Source: Rhodococcus sp. 06-235-1A (GTDB lineage Bacteria > Actinomycetota > Actinomycetes > Mycobacteriales > Mycobacteriaceae). From it: a DNA stretch of 64,000 bases. The translations under genes and the position numbers were made by a program. This document shows, piece after piece, positions 34,180 to 44,832 of this stretch (the stretch's first letter is position 1; every line of letters starts with the position of its first letter). Where the stretch lies: NCBI RefSeq assembly GCF_002258785.1, contig NZ_NOYI01000003.1:248001-312000 (forward strand), written 5' to 3'. Under the pieces are notes generated by a model. It saw only the letters and a program-made list of their open reading frames with translations. It was not told the DNA's origin and ran no database searches.

Positions 34180-35331
34180 ATGAGTGAGGCCGCCGACGCA
34201 ACGAACACCTCGACCGAGCAGAAGAGGCCGAATCTTCCCCTGGTCTTCACCGCCCCACGTCGCGGTATGCCCTCACGCCACCTCGCCGATCTCGACAGGG
34301 AGGGCTTGCGCGAGGCCGTGAAGGCACTCGGCCTACCTGCGTTCCGTGCCGACCAACTGGCTCGGCACTATTACGGCCGGCTCGAAGCCGACACCACGAA
34401 GATGACGGATCTTCCGGCCGAGGCTCGCGAGAAGGTGGGAGCCGACCTCTTTCCCACCTTGCTCACGGCGATCAAACATCTGGCGTGTGACGACGGTGAC
34501 ACCCGCAAGACCCTGTGGAAAGCCAACGACGGAACGTTGCTCGAGAGCGTCCTCATGCGGTACCCGGACCGTGCGACGTTGTGCATCTCGAGCCAGGCCG
34601 GTTGCGGAATGGCCTGCCCGTTCTGTGCCACCGGTCAAGCGGGCCTGACACGGAACCTGTCGACGGCCGAGATCGTCGATCAGGTCCGCTCGGCCGCGGC
34701 GGACATGCGCGACGGCGTGGTTCCCGGCGGTGAGGGTCGTCTGTCGAACGTCGTGTTCATGGGGATGGGCGAGCCGCTGGCCAACTACAAGCGGGTTGTC
34801 TCCGCAGTGCGCAAGATCGTCTCGCCCGCACCCGACGGGCTCGGCCTGTCGCAGCGTTCGGTCACGGTATCGACGGTCGGTCTGGCACCGGCCATCCGCA
34901 AGCTGGCCGACGAGGGTCTGTCGGTCACGCTGGCGGTGTCGTTGCACACGCCCGACGACGAACTCCGCGACACACTGGTTCCGGTCAACAACCGGTGGTC
35001 GGTGGCAGAGGTGTTGTCGGCGGCGAGGTATTACGCAGATCGGACCGGTCGTCGTGTCTCGATCGAATACGCGATGATCCGAGACGTCAACGATCAGCCG
35101 TGGCGAGCGGACATGCTGGGCAAGAAGCTGCATAAGGCACTCGGCTCCCGGGTGCACGTGAACCTGATTCCGCTCAACCCGACGCCGGGCAGCGAGTGGG
35201 ATGCCAGCCCGAAGCCGGTGGAGCGAGAGTTCGTCCGCAGGGTCATCGCGCAGGGTGTCTCGTGCACTGTGCGCGACACCCGTGGTCAGGAGATCGCAGC
35301 TGCGTGCGGTCAGCTCGCCGCCGAGAACTGA
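34180..35331 (+). CDS. rlmN: Dual-specificity 23S rRNA/tRNA methyltransferase RlmN
   Basis: Radical-SAM enzyme that makes m2A2503 in 23S rRNA and m2A37 in tRNA. The 383-residue protein has the iron–sulphur motif C142-x3-C146-x2-C149 in [25 protein letters not shown] and a C-terminal [11 protein letters not shown] with the catalytic cysteine. GGAGG lies just before the ATG at 34180, which rules out the longer upstream frame. Confidence 0.95.
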   Translation: MSEAADATNTSTEQKRPNLPLVFTAPRRGMPSRHLADLDREGLREAVKALGLPAFRADQLARHYYGRLEADTTKMTDLPAEAREKVGADLFPTLLTAIKHLACDDGDTRKTLWKANDGTLLESVLMRYPDRATLCISSQAGCGMACPFCATGQAGLTRNLSTAEIVDQVRSAAADMRDGVVPGGEGRLSNVVFMGMGEPLANYKRVVSAVRKIVSPAPDGLGLSQRSVTVSTVGLAPAIRKLADEGLSVTLAVSLHTPDDELRDTLVPVNNRWSVAEVLSAARYYADRTGRRVSIEYAMIRDVNDQPWRADMLGKKLHKALGSRVHVNLIPLNPTPGSEWDASPKPVEREFVRRVIAQGVSCTVRDTRGQEIAAACGQLAAEN

Positions 35332-35338
35332 TCCGCTG

Positions 35339-35608
35339 CTAGCGGGGCTTGCGGCGGACGATCACGTCACGAACGACCAACCCGACGAGCGTCACGGCGA
35401 ATCCGATCAACCACAGATCCTCGACTTTGCCGGTGTGGTTGCCGATCATCATCAAGAGCAGGAACGCCGCAACGACGATGGCGGCCACTCGCATGGCGCG
35501 GTTCGACTCGCCACTCCAGCCCCACTCGGCGGACGGTACGTCCGGAACCTCGTGACGGGTATCGACGACCTGGTCGTACGAAGCGGTTTCCAGTTCGTTG
35601 TTTGCCAC
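35339..35608 (-). CDS. DUF2631 small membrane protein
   Basis: An 89-residue actinobacterial protein with the DUF2631 hallmark VPDVPSAEWGWSGES followed by two hydrophobic segments (VAAIVVAAFLLLMMIGNH, WLIGFAVTLVGLVVRDVIV). Function is unknown. The GTG at 35608 is chosen because GAGAGGA lies 8 bases upstream; the longer frame lacks such a site. Confidence 0.85.
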   Translation of the reverse strand: MANNELETASYDQVVDTRHEVPDVPSAEWGWSGESNRAMRVAAIVVAAFLLLMMIGNHTGKVEDLWLIGFAVTLVGLVVRDVIVRRKPR

Positions 35609-35762
35609 CGGGTCGGTCCTCTCGGGTGATGATTCACGTTGACGTGCGCACGAGGCGTCGAGGCTGCCGCGTTTCGACAATATTGGCATACGACCGCCCG
35701 TCGTAGCCATCAGGGTTGTGCTCACCCGGCGCGAATATCGGCTTCGGTGAGAGACTGCGACA

Positions 35763-36722
35763 GTGACGTCCGAGCGCCTTCCGCATCCGCTGACCCAGTT
35801 TCCGCTGAGCTACCCCAGGGACATGGTGGGGTACGGGCGAACGCCGCCACACGCGCAGTGGCCCGGTGACGCCAACATCGCCGTCCAGTTCGTCCTCAAC
35901 TACGAGGAGGGCGCGGAGAACAACGTTCTCGACGGTGACACCAAGTCGGAGACATTCCTGTCGGAAATGATCGGTGCGCAAGCATTTCCGAATCGACACA
36001 TGAGTATGGAGTCGCTGTACGAGTACGGATCCAGGGCGGGTGTATGGCGGGTACTCCGGGCGTTCGAGAAGCGAGGTCTGCCGCTGACCGTGTTCGCCGT
36101 CGCCAAGGCGATGGAACGGAACCCGGAAGTGGTTGCCGCACTGGCGGAGTTGGGCCACGAGATCGCCTGCCACGGACTGCGATGGCTGTCCTACCAGCAG
36201 ATCGACGAGAACGTCGAGCGCGAGCACATGGCCGAGGCGGTGGCCATCCTGCAGGGTCTGACCGGCTCGGCCCCGCTGGGGTGGTACACCGGCCGCGACT
36301 CACCGAACACCCGATCGCTCGTCGTCGAGCACGGCGGATTCGTTTACGACTCCGATTCCTACGCCGATGATCTGCCCTATTGGGAGAAGGTGTCCACGGG
36401 CAGTGGGACGGTCGATCACCTGGTGGTGCCGTACACCCTCGATACCAACGACATGCGATTCGCGTCGCCGGGAGGCTTCTCGACCGGGGACGAGTTCTAT
36501 GCGCACCTGCGGGACGCGTTCGACGTGCTCTACGCCGAAGGCGAGAACGGCTGTCCCAAGATGCTCTCGGTCGGATTGCACTGCAGGCTGGTCGGCAGGC
36601 CTGCTCGAATCGCGGCTCTCGAGCGATTTCTCGATCATGTGCAATCGCACGAGAAGGTGTGGGTCGCAAAGCGAATCGACATCGCCGAGCACTGGCGCGC
36701 CGCGCACCCGCCCAGCGCGTGA
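35763..36722 (+). CDS. puuE: Polysaccharide-deacetylase-like allantoinase PuuE
   Basis: A 319-residue NodB-fold protein with the PuuE pattern: FPLSYPRDMVGYGRTPPHAQWPG at the start, LNYEEGAENN, YEYGSRAGVWRVL, CHGLRWLSYQ and GLHCRLVGRPARI at the end. PuuE-type enzymes hydrolyse allantoin in purine breakdown. No other ureide genes are nearby. GTG start; an alternative cell-wall deacetylase role cannot be excluded. Confidence 0.82.
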   Translation: MTSERLPHPLTQFPLSYPRDMVGYGRTPPHAQWPGDANIAVQFVLNYEEGAENNVLDGDTKSETFLSEMIGAQAFPNRHMSMESLYEYGSRAGVWRVLRAFEKRGLPLTVFAVAKAMERNPEVVAALAELGHEIACHGLRWLSYQQIDENVEREHMAEAVAILQGLTGSAPLGWYTGRDSPNTRSLVVEHGGFVYDSDSYADDLPYWEKVSTGSGTVDHLVVPYTLDTNDMRFASPGGFSTGDEFYAHLRDAFDVLYAEGENGCPKMLSVGLHCRLVGRPARIAALERFLDHVQSHEKVWVAKRIDIAEHWRAAHPPSA

Positions 36723-36737
36723 TTCAGTAGGGAAACG

Positions 36738-37259
36738 TCACTGCGGCGACCGGCAGACCGCCGCCAGCGCAGTCAGGTAGCGGTCGGTGAACAGCGACTG
36801 GACCCGCCGGCCCACCGGACCGCCGAGCCTGGTGTACCAACGGCCCGGGCTCGAGAACGCGGCGATGTGCGCGGTGACGGTTCCGTCGGCGGGGGAGTAG
36901 TCGACGTGGAACAGCTCCTCACCGGACTCGGGATGGCCGTCGAGGGTGCCGTAGGCGAAGCCCTGACGGTTGGCCTCGTCGATGACGTAGACGACCCGGC
37001 ACGGAATGCGTATCGGCCCGAGGGTGAGCACGACCACGGCGTCGGGGACGGCGGATTTCTCGCTCGAGTGGACCTTCAGGCCTGCGCCGCGGTGCATGTC
37101 CCACTGCATCAGGGCGTCTGCCGCAGCAACGAAGTCCTTCAACCCGGATCCGATCACTCGTGATTCGGTGACGTGGTGGTATCGGGCAGGGAAGGTGTTC
37201 TTCGTCGCTCCCACATCGGCATAGTTGAACGATGCCGTGCGGTACCTCGAGACGTCCAT
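36738..37259 (-). CDS. DUF1990 family protein
   Basis: About 173 residues: [20 protein letters not shown] leads into the DUF1990 core with [23 protein letters not shown], and a lipid-binding-like beta fold is likely. Function is unknown. The ATG at 37259 fits family N-termini, but its GGAGGG is only one base away; the in-frame ATG at 37292 is an alternative. It is divergent from dxr. Confidence 0.8.
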   Translation of the reverse strand: MDVSRYRTASFNYADVGATKNTFPARYHHVTESRVIGSGLKDFVAAADALMQWDMHRGAGLKVHSSEKSAVPDAVVVLTLGPIRIPCRVVYVIDEANRQGFAYGTLDGHPESGEELFHVDYSPADGTVTAHIAAFSSPGRWYTRLGGPVGRRVQSLFTDRYLTALAAVCRSPQ

Positions 37260-37328
37260 GCCCTCCAGAGTGCCAGCAACGGGCGAGCGCATAGGGGTTT
37301 CTCAGACTCGGTAGGCAACAATGGACCG

Positions 37329-38522
37329 GTGCCAGACCATAGTGAGCGAACGACCGCCTCGGATCGCCCCGAACCGATTCGCGTGCTGTTGCTGGGGAGC
37401 ACCGGTTCGATCGGAACCCAAGCACTCGATGTCATCGCGGCGAACCCGGATCGCTTCGTCGTCGTCGGTCTCGCAGCGGGCGGCGGAAACATCGAACTGC
37501 TCCGCCGTCAGATCGCCGAAACCGGTGTCCGACGCGTCGCCGTGGCAGACCCGGGCGCAGCCACCGAACTCGACTTACCAGGTGTGCTCAGTGGGCCACG
37601 GGCAGTCACCGAGCTCGTCGAGTCGACTCCGGCCGACGTGGTGCTCAACGCGCTGGTGGGTTCGCTCGGTCTGGAACCGACGCTCGCGGCGCTGAAGACC
37701 GGTGCCCGGCTCGCATTGGCAAACAAGGAATCGTTGGTGGCAGGCGGCGAGCTGGTACTGGCCGCCGCCGCCCCCGGGCAGATCGTGCCGGTGGACTCGG
37801 AGCACTCGGCGTTGGCGCAGTGCCTGCGAAGCGGCACCCGCAGCGAGGTGGATCGGTTGATCCTGACCGCGTCGGGTGGACCGTTCCGAGGGTGGACCGA
37901 GACCGAATTGAAGTCGGTCACCCCGAAGCAGGCTGCGGCGCATCCCACCTGGTCGATGGGTCCGATGAATACTCTGAACTCGGCGACCCTGGTGAACAAG
38001 GGACTCGAGTTGATCGAGGCGCACCTGCTCTTCGGAGTGCCCTACGAGAAGATCGACGTGACCGTTCACCGGCAGTCCATCGTGCATTCGATGGTGACAT
38101 TCGTCGACGGCTCCACCATTGCGCAGGCCAGCCCGCCGGACATGAAGCTGCCCATCGGCCTGGCGCTCGGATGGCCGGATCGCGTGCCCGATGTCGGTCG
38201 CGCACTCGACTTCACCTCGGCGTTCTCCTGGGACTTCGAGCCGCTGGACGATCGGGTGTTTCCCGCCGTACAGCTCGCACGTGAGGCGGGCATACTGGGC
38301 GGTTGCATGACTGCGGTGTACAACGCGTCCAACGAGATCGCGGCCGAGGCATTCCTGGCCGAGCGCATCGAGTTCCCGCAGATCGTGCAGACGGTGCGTG
38401 CGGTCGTCGACGACGGTCGTGCGGATTGGTCGGCGGTGCCGACTACCGTGGACGATGTTCTCGCGGCGGATTCCTGGGCTCGCGCACATGCGCGTGAGCT
38501 CCTGAAGCAGAAGGGCCTCTGA
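37329..38522 (+). CDS. dxr: 1-deoxy-D-xylulose 5-phosphate reductoisomerase
   Basis: Second step of the MEP isoprenoid pathway, NADPH and metal dependent. The 397-residue protein has the NADPH motif [37 protein letters not shown] (metal and substrate) and the [10 protein letters not shown]-terminal region. GTG at 37329 is the best start; the upstream open frame overlaps the divergent gene. ispG of the same pathway lies two genes downstream, as in mycobacteria. Confidence 0.96.
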   Translation: MPDHSERTTASDRPEPIRVLLLGSTGSIGTQALDVIAANPDRFVVVGLAAGGGNIELLRRQIAETGVRRVAVADPGAATELDLPGVLSGPRAVTELVESTPADVVLNALVGSLGLEPTLAALKTGARLALANKESLVAGGELVLAAAAPGQIVPVDSEHSALAQCLRSGTRSEVDRLILTASGGPFRGWTETELKSVTPKQAAAHPTWSMGPMNTLNSATLVNKGLELIEAHLLFGVPYEKIDVTVHRQSIVHSMVTFVDGSTIAQASPPDMKLPIGLALGWPDRVPDVGRALDFTSAFSWDFEPLDDRVFPAVQLAREAGILGGCMTAVYNASNEIAAEAFLAERIEFPQIVQTVRAVVDDGRADWSAVPTTVDDVLAADSWARAHARELLKQKGL

Positions 38523-38527
38523 CTCAC

Positions 38528-39739
38528 ATGGTGTTCGCACTGGGCGTCGTGTTGTTCGCCGTCGGCATCGGTGTGTCGATCGCACTGCACGAGGCAGGAC
38601 ACATGTGGACCGCGAAAGCGCTCGGCATGAAGGTCCGCCGCTATTACATCGGTTTCGGCCCCAAGATCTTCTCCTTCCGGCGCGGCGAGACCGAATACGG
38701 TCTCAAGGCGATCCCGGCCGGAGGATTCTGCGATATCGCCGGAATGACGGCGATCGACGAGCTCGCACCCGACGAAGTCGAGCGAGCGATGTACCGCCAG
38801 AAGACGTGGAAGCGCATCGTCGTCATGGTCGGCGGCATCGCGATGAACTTCGTGCTGGGAATCGTGCTGGTCTACGCCTTGGTTCTGGGCTGGGGAACCC
38901 CGGATCGGGTCACTCCAACGACCACGGTCCAGGGTGTCGTCTGCGTCAGCACGACACAGACGCAGGACGGTGAACTCTCGGAGTGCTCGGGCGACGGTCC
39001 GGCCGCTGCAGCCGGACTACGCACGGGCGACATCATCACCGCTGTGGACGGCAAGCCCGCGGAGGTCTGGTCCGACGCGGTTCTGGCCATTCAAGGCTCG
39101 ACCGGCTCGGTCGAGTTGACGGTGGATCGCAACGGCGCATCGCAGACGATCACGGTCCCGGTCACGCAGGTTCAGCGATACGTCGTCGATCCCGACACCG
39201 GAGCGAAGGAATCGACGACGGTCGGGGCGGTAGGTGTCACCGGAGGTCCGCCGCCGAACATCACGTACAACCCGATCGAGGCGGTACCCGAGACGTTCGC
39301 CTTCACCGGTGAGATCTTCGTGCAGACCGGCAAAGCTCTCGTGCAGCTACCGACGAAGGTGGAGGCCCTGTGGGATTCGATATTCGGCGGCGAACGTGGC
39401 CTCGACACTCCGATGAGCGTGGTCGGTGCCAGTGTCATCGGTGGTCAGGCCGCGGAGACCAACAATTGGGCGACATTCGTCGGATTGCTCGCGTCCCTGA
39501 ACTTTTTCCTCGGAGCATTCAACATCGTGCCGCTGTTGCCGTTGGACGGTGGACACATCGCCGTGACCATATACGAGCGCATCCGCAACATCTTCCGCAA
39601 TCGTCGGGGGCTGCCCGACGGGGCACCGGTGGACTACATGAAACTGATGCCGGTCACCTACGTGGTCATCGTCGTTTTCATCGGGTTCTCCTTGTTGACG
39701 CTCACGGCGGACATCGTCAACCCGATTCAATTGTTCTAA
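38528..39739 (+). CDS. rip1: Site-2 protease RseP/Rip1
   Basis: Intramembrane M50 zinc protease cutting membrane-bound anti-sigma factors. The 403-residue protein has HEAGH (HExxH) in the first transmembrane helix (~residue 22), a PDZ domain around residues 130–220 (AAAGLRTGDIITAVDGKP), and NIVPLLPLDGGHI with the third zinc ligand Asp. It lies between dxr and ispG, as Rv2869c does. Confidence 0.95.
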   Translation: MVFALGVVLFAVGIGVSIALHEAGHMWTAKALGMKVRRYYIGFGPKIFSFRRGETEYGLKAIPAGGFCDIAGMTAIDELAPDEVERAMYRQKTWKRIVVMVGGIAMNFVLGIVLVYALVLGWGTPDRVTPTTTVQGVVCVSTTQTQDGELSECSGDGPAAAAGLRTGDIITAVDGKPAEVWSDAVLAIQGSTGSVELTVDRNGASQTITVPVTQVQRYVVDPDTGAKESTTVGAVGVTGGPPPNITYNPIEAVPETFAFTGEIFVQTGKALVQLPTKVEALWDSIFGGERGLDTPMSVVGASVIGGQAAETNNWATFVGLLASLNFFLGAFNIVPLLPLDGGHIAVTIYERIRNIFRNRRGLPDGAPVDYMKLMPVTYVVIVVFIGFSLLTLTADIVNPIQLF

Positions 39740-39776
39740 GTAGACTCGACAGTCGTAGCTAGGAAAGAAGGCCACT

Positions 39777-40940
39777 GTGTCCGTGTCAGTCGGATTGGGA
39801 ATGCCCGCACCGCCGGTGCCCGTACTCGCGCCACGTCGAAAGACCAGGCAGCTCCAGGTCGGCTCGGTGGGAGTGGGTAGTGACAGCCCTATTTCGGTGC
39901 AGTCCATGTGCACCACCAAAACTCACGACATCAACGCCACGCTGCAGCAGATCGCGGAGCTGACGGCGTCGGGCTGCGACATCGTGCGTGTGGCATGCCC
40001 CACACAGGATGACGCCGATGCGTTGGCGATCATCGCCAAGAAGAGCCAGATTCCGGTGATCGCCGACATCCACTTCCAGCCCAAGTACATCTTCGCGGCG
40101 ATCGATGCAGGCTGCGCCGCGGTGCGTGTCAACCCGGGCAACATCAAGGAGTTCGACGGCCGAGTCAAAGAAGTCGCCAAGGCTGCCGGCGACGCGAACA
40201 TTCCGATCCGCATCGGCGTCAACGCCGGGTCTCTCGACCCCCGCTTGATGAAGAAGTACGGCAAGGCCACCCCGGAGGCGCTCGTCGAATCGGCGCTGTG
40301 GGAAGCGGGGTTGTTCGAAGAACACGGGTTCGGGGACATCAAGATCTCCGTCAAGCACAACGATCCGGTTGTCATGGTTGCCGCTTACGAGCAACTCGCG
40401 GCGCAGTGCGATTACCCGCTGCACCTCGGCGTCACCGAGGCGGGCCCCGCCTTCCAGGGCACCATCAAGTCGGCTGTGGCCTTCGGAGCGTTGCTCTCGC
40501 GCGGAATCGGCGACACCATTCGGGTGTCGTTGTCGGCGCCGCCCGCCGAGGAGATCAAGGTCGGCAACCAGATTCTGCAGTCGTTCAACTTGCGTCCCCG
40601 CAAGCTGGAGATCGTCTCCTGCCCGTCCTGTGGGCGTGCGCAGGTCGACGTGTACACCCTTGCCGACGAGGTCACCGCGGGACTCGAAGGCATGGAGATT
40701 CCCCTGCGCGTCGCCGTGATGGGTTGCGTCGTGAACGGGCCGGGTGAGGCACGCGATGCGGACCTGGGAGTGGCATCCGGCAACGGCAAGGGGCAGATCT
40801 TCGTCAAGGGCAAGGTCATCAAGACGGTGCCCGAGGCGCAGATCGTGGAGACCTTGATCGAGGAAGCCATGCGTATCGCCGAGGAATTCGAGAAGGACGA
40901 GACTGCAGAAGGCGGCGCACCGGTGGTGACCGTCAGCTGA
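39777..40940 (+). CDS. ispG: 4-hydroxy-3-methylbut-2-en-1-yl diphosphate synthase
   Basis: IspG (GcpE) makes HMBPP in the MEP pathway using a [4Fe-4S] cluster. The 387-residue protein has [14 protein letters not shown], the TIM-barrel half and the C-terminal cluster ligands in SCPSCGRAQ and [17 protein letters not shown] start behind GAAAGAAGG. It completes the dxr-rip1-ispG group. Confidence 0.96.
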   Translation: MSVSVGLGMPAPPVPVLAPRRKTRQLQVGSVGVGSDSPISVQSMCTTKTHDINATLQQIAELTASGCDIVRVACPTQDDADALAIIAKKSQIPVIADIHFQPKYIFAAIDAGCAAVRVNPGNIKEFDGRVKEVAKAAGDANIPIRIGVNAGSLDPRLMKKYGKATPEALVESALWEAGLFEEHGFGDIKISVKHNDPVVMVAAYEQLAAQCDYPLHLGVTEAGPAFQGTIKSAVAFGALLSRGIGDTIRVSLSAPPAEEIKVGNQILQSFNLRPRKLEIVSCPSCGRAQVDVYTLADEVTAGLEGMEIPLRVAVMGCVVNGPGEARDADLGVASGNGKGQIFVKGKVIKTVPEAQIVETLIEEAMRIAEEFEKDETAEGGAPVVTVS

Positions 40941-41061
40941 GCAGGGGTGATCCGATAGATGCCCGGTTTGCCGCTCTGCCTCCGGGGGAACAGGTTCTCT
41001 GGAATGATTCGGTGCACGCTCGGTCGATGTGTCTGCGGTAGGTGGTTCAGGAGGTCGGTAG

Positions 41062-41898
41062 GTGCTCAAGCTCCTCGGTGCGAAGCCTCTCGGTAGTCGA
41101 GATACCGCACACGTACTGCGGGTGCTCGACGCCGACCCGGTCGCTACCTGCATGGTGGCAGCTCGGGTTCAGGAATCCGGACTCGACCCGAGGTCGTTCC
41201 ACGGCGAGATGTGGAGCAGGGGCGGCCCGGACGAATCGTTGTGCTTCTACGGCGCGAACCTCGTCCCCCTGCTCGGATCGGGCGACGATCTCCGATCTTT
41301 CGCAGATCGTGCGTGCCGCGGCCCACGGTTGTGTTCCTCGCTGGTCGGCCGAGCCGAGTTGACGCTTCCGCTGTGGGAGATGCTCGAGACCGACTGGGGG
41401 CCTGCTCGCGAGGTGCGCGGTGAGCAACCACTGCTGGCCACGTCGGTTCGGTCGACCGTTCCTCCCGATCCTCAGGTTCGTCTCGTGCGACCCGACGAGC
41501 TCGACGTGTACCTCTCCGCGGCCGTTGCCATGTTCATCGAGGAAGTCGGTGTCGACCCGCGACTGAACGACGGGGGCCGAGGCTACCGTCGTCGGATCGC
41601 CAGTCTCATTGCGGCGCAGCGCGCCTGGGCTCGGTTCGAGGACGGCCGAGTGGTGTTCAAGGCCGAGATCGGATCGCAGTCGGCGACGGTGGGCCAGATT
41701 CAAGGAGTGTGGGTTCATCCCGATCGCAGGGGTCACGGCCTTGGGGCGTCGGGTACGGCGGCAGTGGTGAACTCGGTGGTCCGCCAGGGCCGAACGGCCA
41801 GCCTGTACGTCAACAGCTTCAACTATGTCGCCCGGCGCGCCTACGCGAAGATCGGCCTGACCCAGGTCGCGACGTTCACGACCGTATTGCTCGATTAG
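41062..41898 (+). CDS. GNAT-family acetyltransferase (Rv2867c-like)
   Basis: A 278-residue protein with an N-terminal DUF4081-like region and a C-terminal GNAT domain, seen as IQGVWVHPDRRGHGLGASGTAAVV (acetyl-CoA loop) and SLYVNSFNYVARRAYAKIGL. The substrate is unknown. AGGAGG lies 8 bases before the GTG start. It follows ispG, as in mycobacteria. Confidence 0.88.
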   Translation: MLKLLGAKPLGSRDTAHVLRVLDADPVATCMVAARVQESGLDPRSFHGEMWSRGGPDESLCFYGANLVPLLGSGDDLRSFADRACRGPRLCSSLVGRAELTLPLWEMLETDWGPAREVRGEQPLLATSVRSTVPPDPQVRLVRPDELDVYLSAAVAMFIEEVGVDPRLNDGGRGYRRRIASLIAAQRAWARFEDGRVVFKAEIGSQSATVGQIQGVWVHPDRRGHGLGASGTAAVVNSVVRQGRTASLYVNSFNYVARRAYAKIGLTQVATFTTVLLD

Positions 41899-41960
41899 CT
41901 TGTCGCAAACCGCGATTCGTTGCCGCCGGTAGGGGGCGCGTCCCTTTACGATGGGGCGCA

Positions 41961-43778
41961 ATGAGATCACGTGGTGCAACCGAGACGCGTTCACGAGTCG
42001 GCGCAGTGCTGGCGATCGGAGCCGTCGTCACTGCGTCCCTCACCGGCTGCACCCCGAAGCCCGACGGCCCGGAGCCGGCTGCTCAGGAATTCCTCGCCGC
42101 ATTCGAGTCGAACGACATCGCCGCTGCGGCAGCGGACACCGACAAGCCCGACGCTGCGGCCACTGCACTCACCGAGACGTGGACCAACCTCCAGGCCGAG
42201 GCCCTCGATGCCGAGACGACATCGGTGCAGGTCGACGGCGACACCGCCACGGTCGGCTACACCTACACGTGGCAGCTGCCGAAGGATCGGGTGTGGACCT
42301 ACGACGGTCAGCTGAACATGGGGCGCAGCGAGGGTGAGTGGGTGGTGCGCTGGACGGCGTCGGACATCCATCCCAAGCTCGGCGACACCCAAACCATGTC
42401 GCTGCGGTCGACGGCAGCCCCGCGGGCACGCGTGAACGAGCGTTCCGGTACCGACGTGCTGGTGCCCGGCGTCGTGCATCGCATCAAGTTCGACGCGGCC
42501 ACTGCGAACAACAACGTGGTGGCCTCGGCGACTGCGCTCTCGACATTGCTGACGCCGTTCGACGCGTCGATCACGGCGCAGTCCATCGTGGAGTCGGCCA
42601 CGTCGGTCGACGGCGACTATCCGGTGGCGCTGTTGCGAGACAGCGATTTTCAACCCATTTCGGCTGCACTCACCGAGATCCCCGGTGTCACGGCGTCCGA
42701 CGAATCGGACCTGGTGTCCACCGATCCCACGTTCGCGCCCGATCTGGTCGGTCAGGTCAAGAAGGCCGTCATCGACGAGGTCGACGGCAAGGCGGGCTGG
42801 AGTGTTGTTACCACCAACCGCAACGGCGTCGACATCGACGTCCTCACCGACACTCCGCCCCAACCTGCGCCGTCCTTCTCGATCAGCCTCGATCGGAACA
42901 TTCAGGTCGCGGCGCAGCGAGCGGTGAACGCGCGTACGGAGCAGGCGATGACGGTGGTCATCCAGCCGTCCACCGGTGCCATCCTCGCGGTGGCGCAGAA
43001 CCCGGCCGCCGACCGAGACGGACCGGTCGCGTCCGCCGGCCTCTACCCGCCTGGATCGACATTCAAGATCATCACCGCCGGCGCTGCCATCTCGAGCGGT
43101 CTGGCGACCCCGGGCAGCACCGTCCCGTGTCCGGGTCGCATCGAGATCGGCGAGCGCAGCGTGCCCAACTACAACGAATTCGCGCTCGGCGACGTGACGA
43201 TGAGTACCGCGTTCACTCGATCGTGCAACACCTCGTTCGCGAAGCTCGCGAGCGAGATGTCGCCCGACGCGTTGACCGTGGCGGCATCTCAGTTCGGCGT
43301 CGGACCGGACTACGACGTCGTCGGCCTGCCGACCGACTCGGGTTCCGTGCCTCCTGCCGAAGAGTTGGTTCAGCGCACCGAGGACGGTTTCGGGCAGGGC
43401 AAAGTGGTCGTCTCGACGTTCGGTATGGCCTTGGCCGCTGCGACCGTGGCGCACGGCTCGACGCCGGTGCCGAACCTGCTGGTGGGCCGCGATACAGCGA
43501 TCACCGGCGATCACCCGCCGATCGAACCGGCGATGGTCGACGGACTGCGCGGAATGATGCGATCGGTGGTCACCAGCGGTACGGCCGAGCGCATCGCAGA
43601 TCAGGGTGAGGTCTACGGGAAGACCGGCGAGGCCGAAGTGGAGGGCGGATCGCATTCGTGGTTCGTGGGCTACCGCGGCGATATCGCGTTCGCCACGCTC
43701 GTGGTGCGTGGGGGCAGCTCCGACAACGCCGTTGCGGTGACCAGAGAGATGTTCGAGCAACTTCCGTCCGGGTACTGA
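41961..43778 (+). CDS. Penicillin-binding lipoprotein (class B-like transpeptidase)
   Basis: A 605-residue cell-wall transpeptidase of the Rv2864c type. A signal peptide ends in a lipobox (ASLTGC, Cys ~31). Then come an NTF2-like MecA-N domain (~40–150), a dimerisation region and the transpeptidase domain with Ser366 in PGSTFKII (SxxK), RSCN (SxN) and Lys554 in YGKTGEAE (KTG). It cross-links peptidoglycan and is a beta-lactam target. The ATG at 41961 gives a proper signal peptide; the upstream open frame is spurious. Confidence 0.93.
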   Translation: MRSRGATETRSRVGAVLAIGAVVTASLTGCTPKPDGPEPAAQEFLAAFESNDIAAAAADTDKPDAAATALTETWTNLQAEALDAETTSVQVDGDTATVGYTYTWQLPKDRVWTYDGQLNMGRSEGEWVVRWTASDIHPKLGDTQTMSLRSTAAPRARVNERSGTDVLVPGVVHRIKFDAATANNNVVASATALSTLLTPFDASITAQSIVESATSVDGDYPVALLRDSDFQPISAALTEIPGVTASDESDLVSTDPTFAPDLVGQVKKAVIDEVDGKAGWSVVTTNRNGVDIDVLTDTPPQPAPSFSISLDRNIQVAAQRAVNARTEQAMTVVIQPSTGAILAVAQNPAADRDGPVASAGLYPPGSTFKIITAGAAISSGLATPGSTVPCPGRIEIGERSVPNYNEFALGDVTMSTAFTRSCNTSFAKLASEMSPDALTVAASQFGVGPDYDVVGLPTDSGSVPPAEELVQRTEDGFGQGKVVVSTFGMALAAATVAHGSTPVPNLLVGRDTAITGDHPPIEPAMVDGLRGMMRSVVTSGTAERIADQGEVYGKTGEAEVEGGSHSWFVGYRGDIAFATLVVRGGSSDNAVAVTREMFEQLPSGY

Positions 43779-43817
43779 CGGCTCCGAGGTACGTCTGGTT
43801 GCTGAGGTATGTCCGGC

Positions 43818-44690
43818 TCAGGAAGGCAGCACGCCGAGCCGTCGACACGCCACCACGGCCTCGTATCGGGTGTGCGACTCTGTCTTTCGCATGACGCTGC
43901 GTAGATACGACTTGACCGTCTCGGCACCGATCGACAGGCGTGCAGCGACCTCGATGTTGGTGCAGCCCAGGGCAACCTGCGAGATGACGTCGATTTCGCG
44001 TGGTGTCAACATCTGCGACATCTCCCCGGCCCGTGGGTCGTGGGGCACCTGCTGACCGAGTGACGCGGCCACCCGCGCTGCCACCGCGTCGAGTCTGCGC
44101 CGTATCGCTGCGTCACCGATCGAACGGGCGAGCTCGGACAGTTCCTCGTGGACGCTGCGCAGTTCGGCCGTGCGGGAGACATCCGAGTCGAGTATCGATC
44201 GGGTGGTCGAGAGCAGGCGGAGTCGGCGGTCGACCTCGTCTCGCACGGCGATCTCCTGGCCGAGACGCCTGGCGGCCGTCGTCATGATGTCGCCGACGCG
44301 ATCACCGAGCGGGCCGCGCTCGCGCACCGCCGCGTACATGACGATTCGAGCGACTCCCGCCACCACGACGGGCACCGCGAGGATCGATTTGAGGCCTTCG
44401 CCGAGCACCGGTCGATCGAAGTGATGGGTGATCGACATCGATGATCCGTAATCACTCACCGCTGCCGGTCGGCGCTGCTCCATGACCCGGCCACCGAGTC
44501 CGGATCTGGGTGGGATGGCGAGTCCGTCGAGTCCGCGGGTGCGGGTGCCGTGGAACTCGCTCAAGAACAAGGTGTCCGAAGACACTTCCCCGCCGAACAC
44601 GACTGGTACGTCGGACGCCGCCGCCACCTGGCGCAGTTCGGCGCGAAGCGCATCGCCGTCCCGAGGTCGCAGCAGATTCGAGTGAACCAC
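43818..44690 (-). CDS. GAF–LuxR transcription regulator
   Basis: A 290-residue regulator with a GAF-like sensor (about residues 15–170, GLGGRVMEQRRPAAVSDYG) and a C-terminal LuxR helix-turn-helix (MLTPREIDVISQVALGCTN, then IGAETVKSYLRSVM). The GTG at 44690 is selected by the AAAGGA site just upstream. The ligand is unknown; related actinobacterial proteins control catabolic genes. It is convergent with the PBP gene. Confidence 0.85.
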   Translation of the reverse strand: MVHSNLLRPRDGDALRAELRQVAAASDVPVVFGGEVSSDTLFLSEFHGTRTRGLDGLAIPPRSGLGGRVMEQRRPAAVSDYGSSMSITHHFDRPVLGEGLKSILAVPVVVAGVARIVMYAAVRERGPLGDRVGDIMTTAARRLGQEIAVRDEVDRRLRLLSTTRSILDSDVSRTAELRSVHEELSELARSIGDAAIRRRLDAVAARVAASLGQQVPHDPRAGEMSQMLTPREIDVISQVALGCTNIEVAARLSIGAETVKSYLRSVMRKTESHTRYEAVVACRRLGVLPS

Positions 44691-44819
44691 GACACTTCCT
44701 TTCTCGAGTCGGCTTCGCCGGCGGTGAACGTGACCCAGATCATATCCGGTTGCGGGAACGGCGGTTCGAGTGCATCGGACATCCGCGGCGCTGCGTCGTG
44801 GACTCGCTCGCAGGCCGAC

Positions 44820-44825
44820 TACTCT
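44820..44825 (+). promoter_or_regulatory. -10 box of a leaderless map transcript
   Basis: TACTCT ends 7 bases before the ATG at 44833, so transcription would begin at or next to the A of the start codon. No ribosome site is present. Leaderless mRNAs are common in actinobacteria. Confidence 0.5.
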
Positions 44826-44832
44826 GGTTTTC

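Noticed and set aside
41991..43760. 589-residue open frame on the minus strand
   Set aside because: Shadow of the penicillin-binding protein gene; Arg/His/Gly-rich with no recognisable motif.
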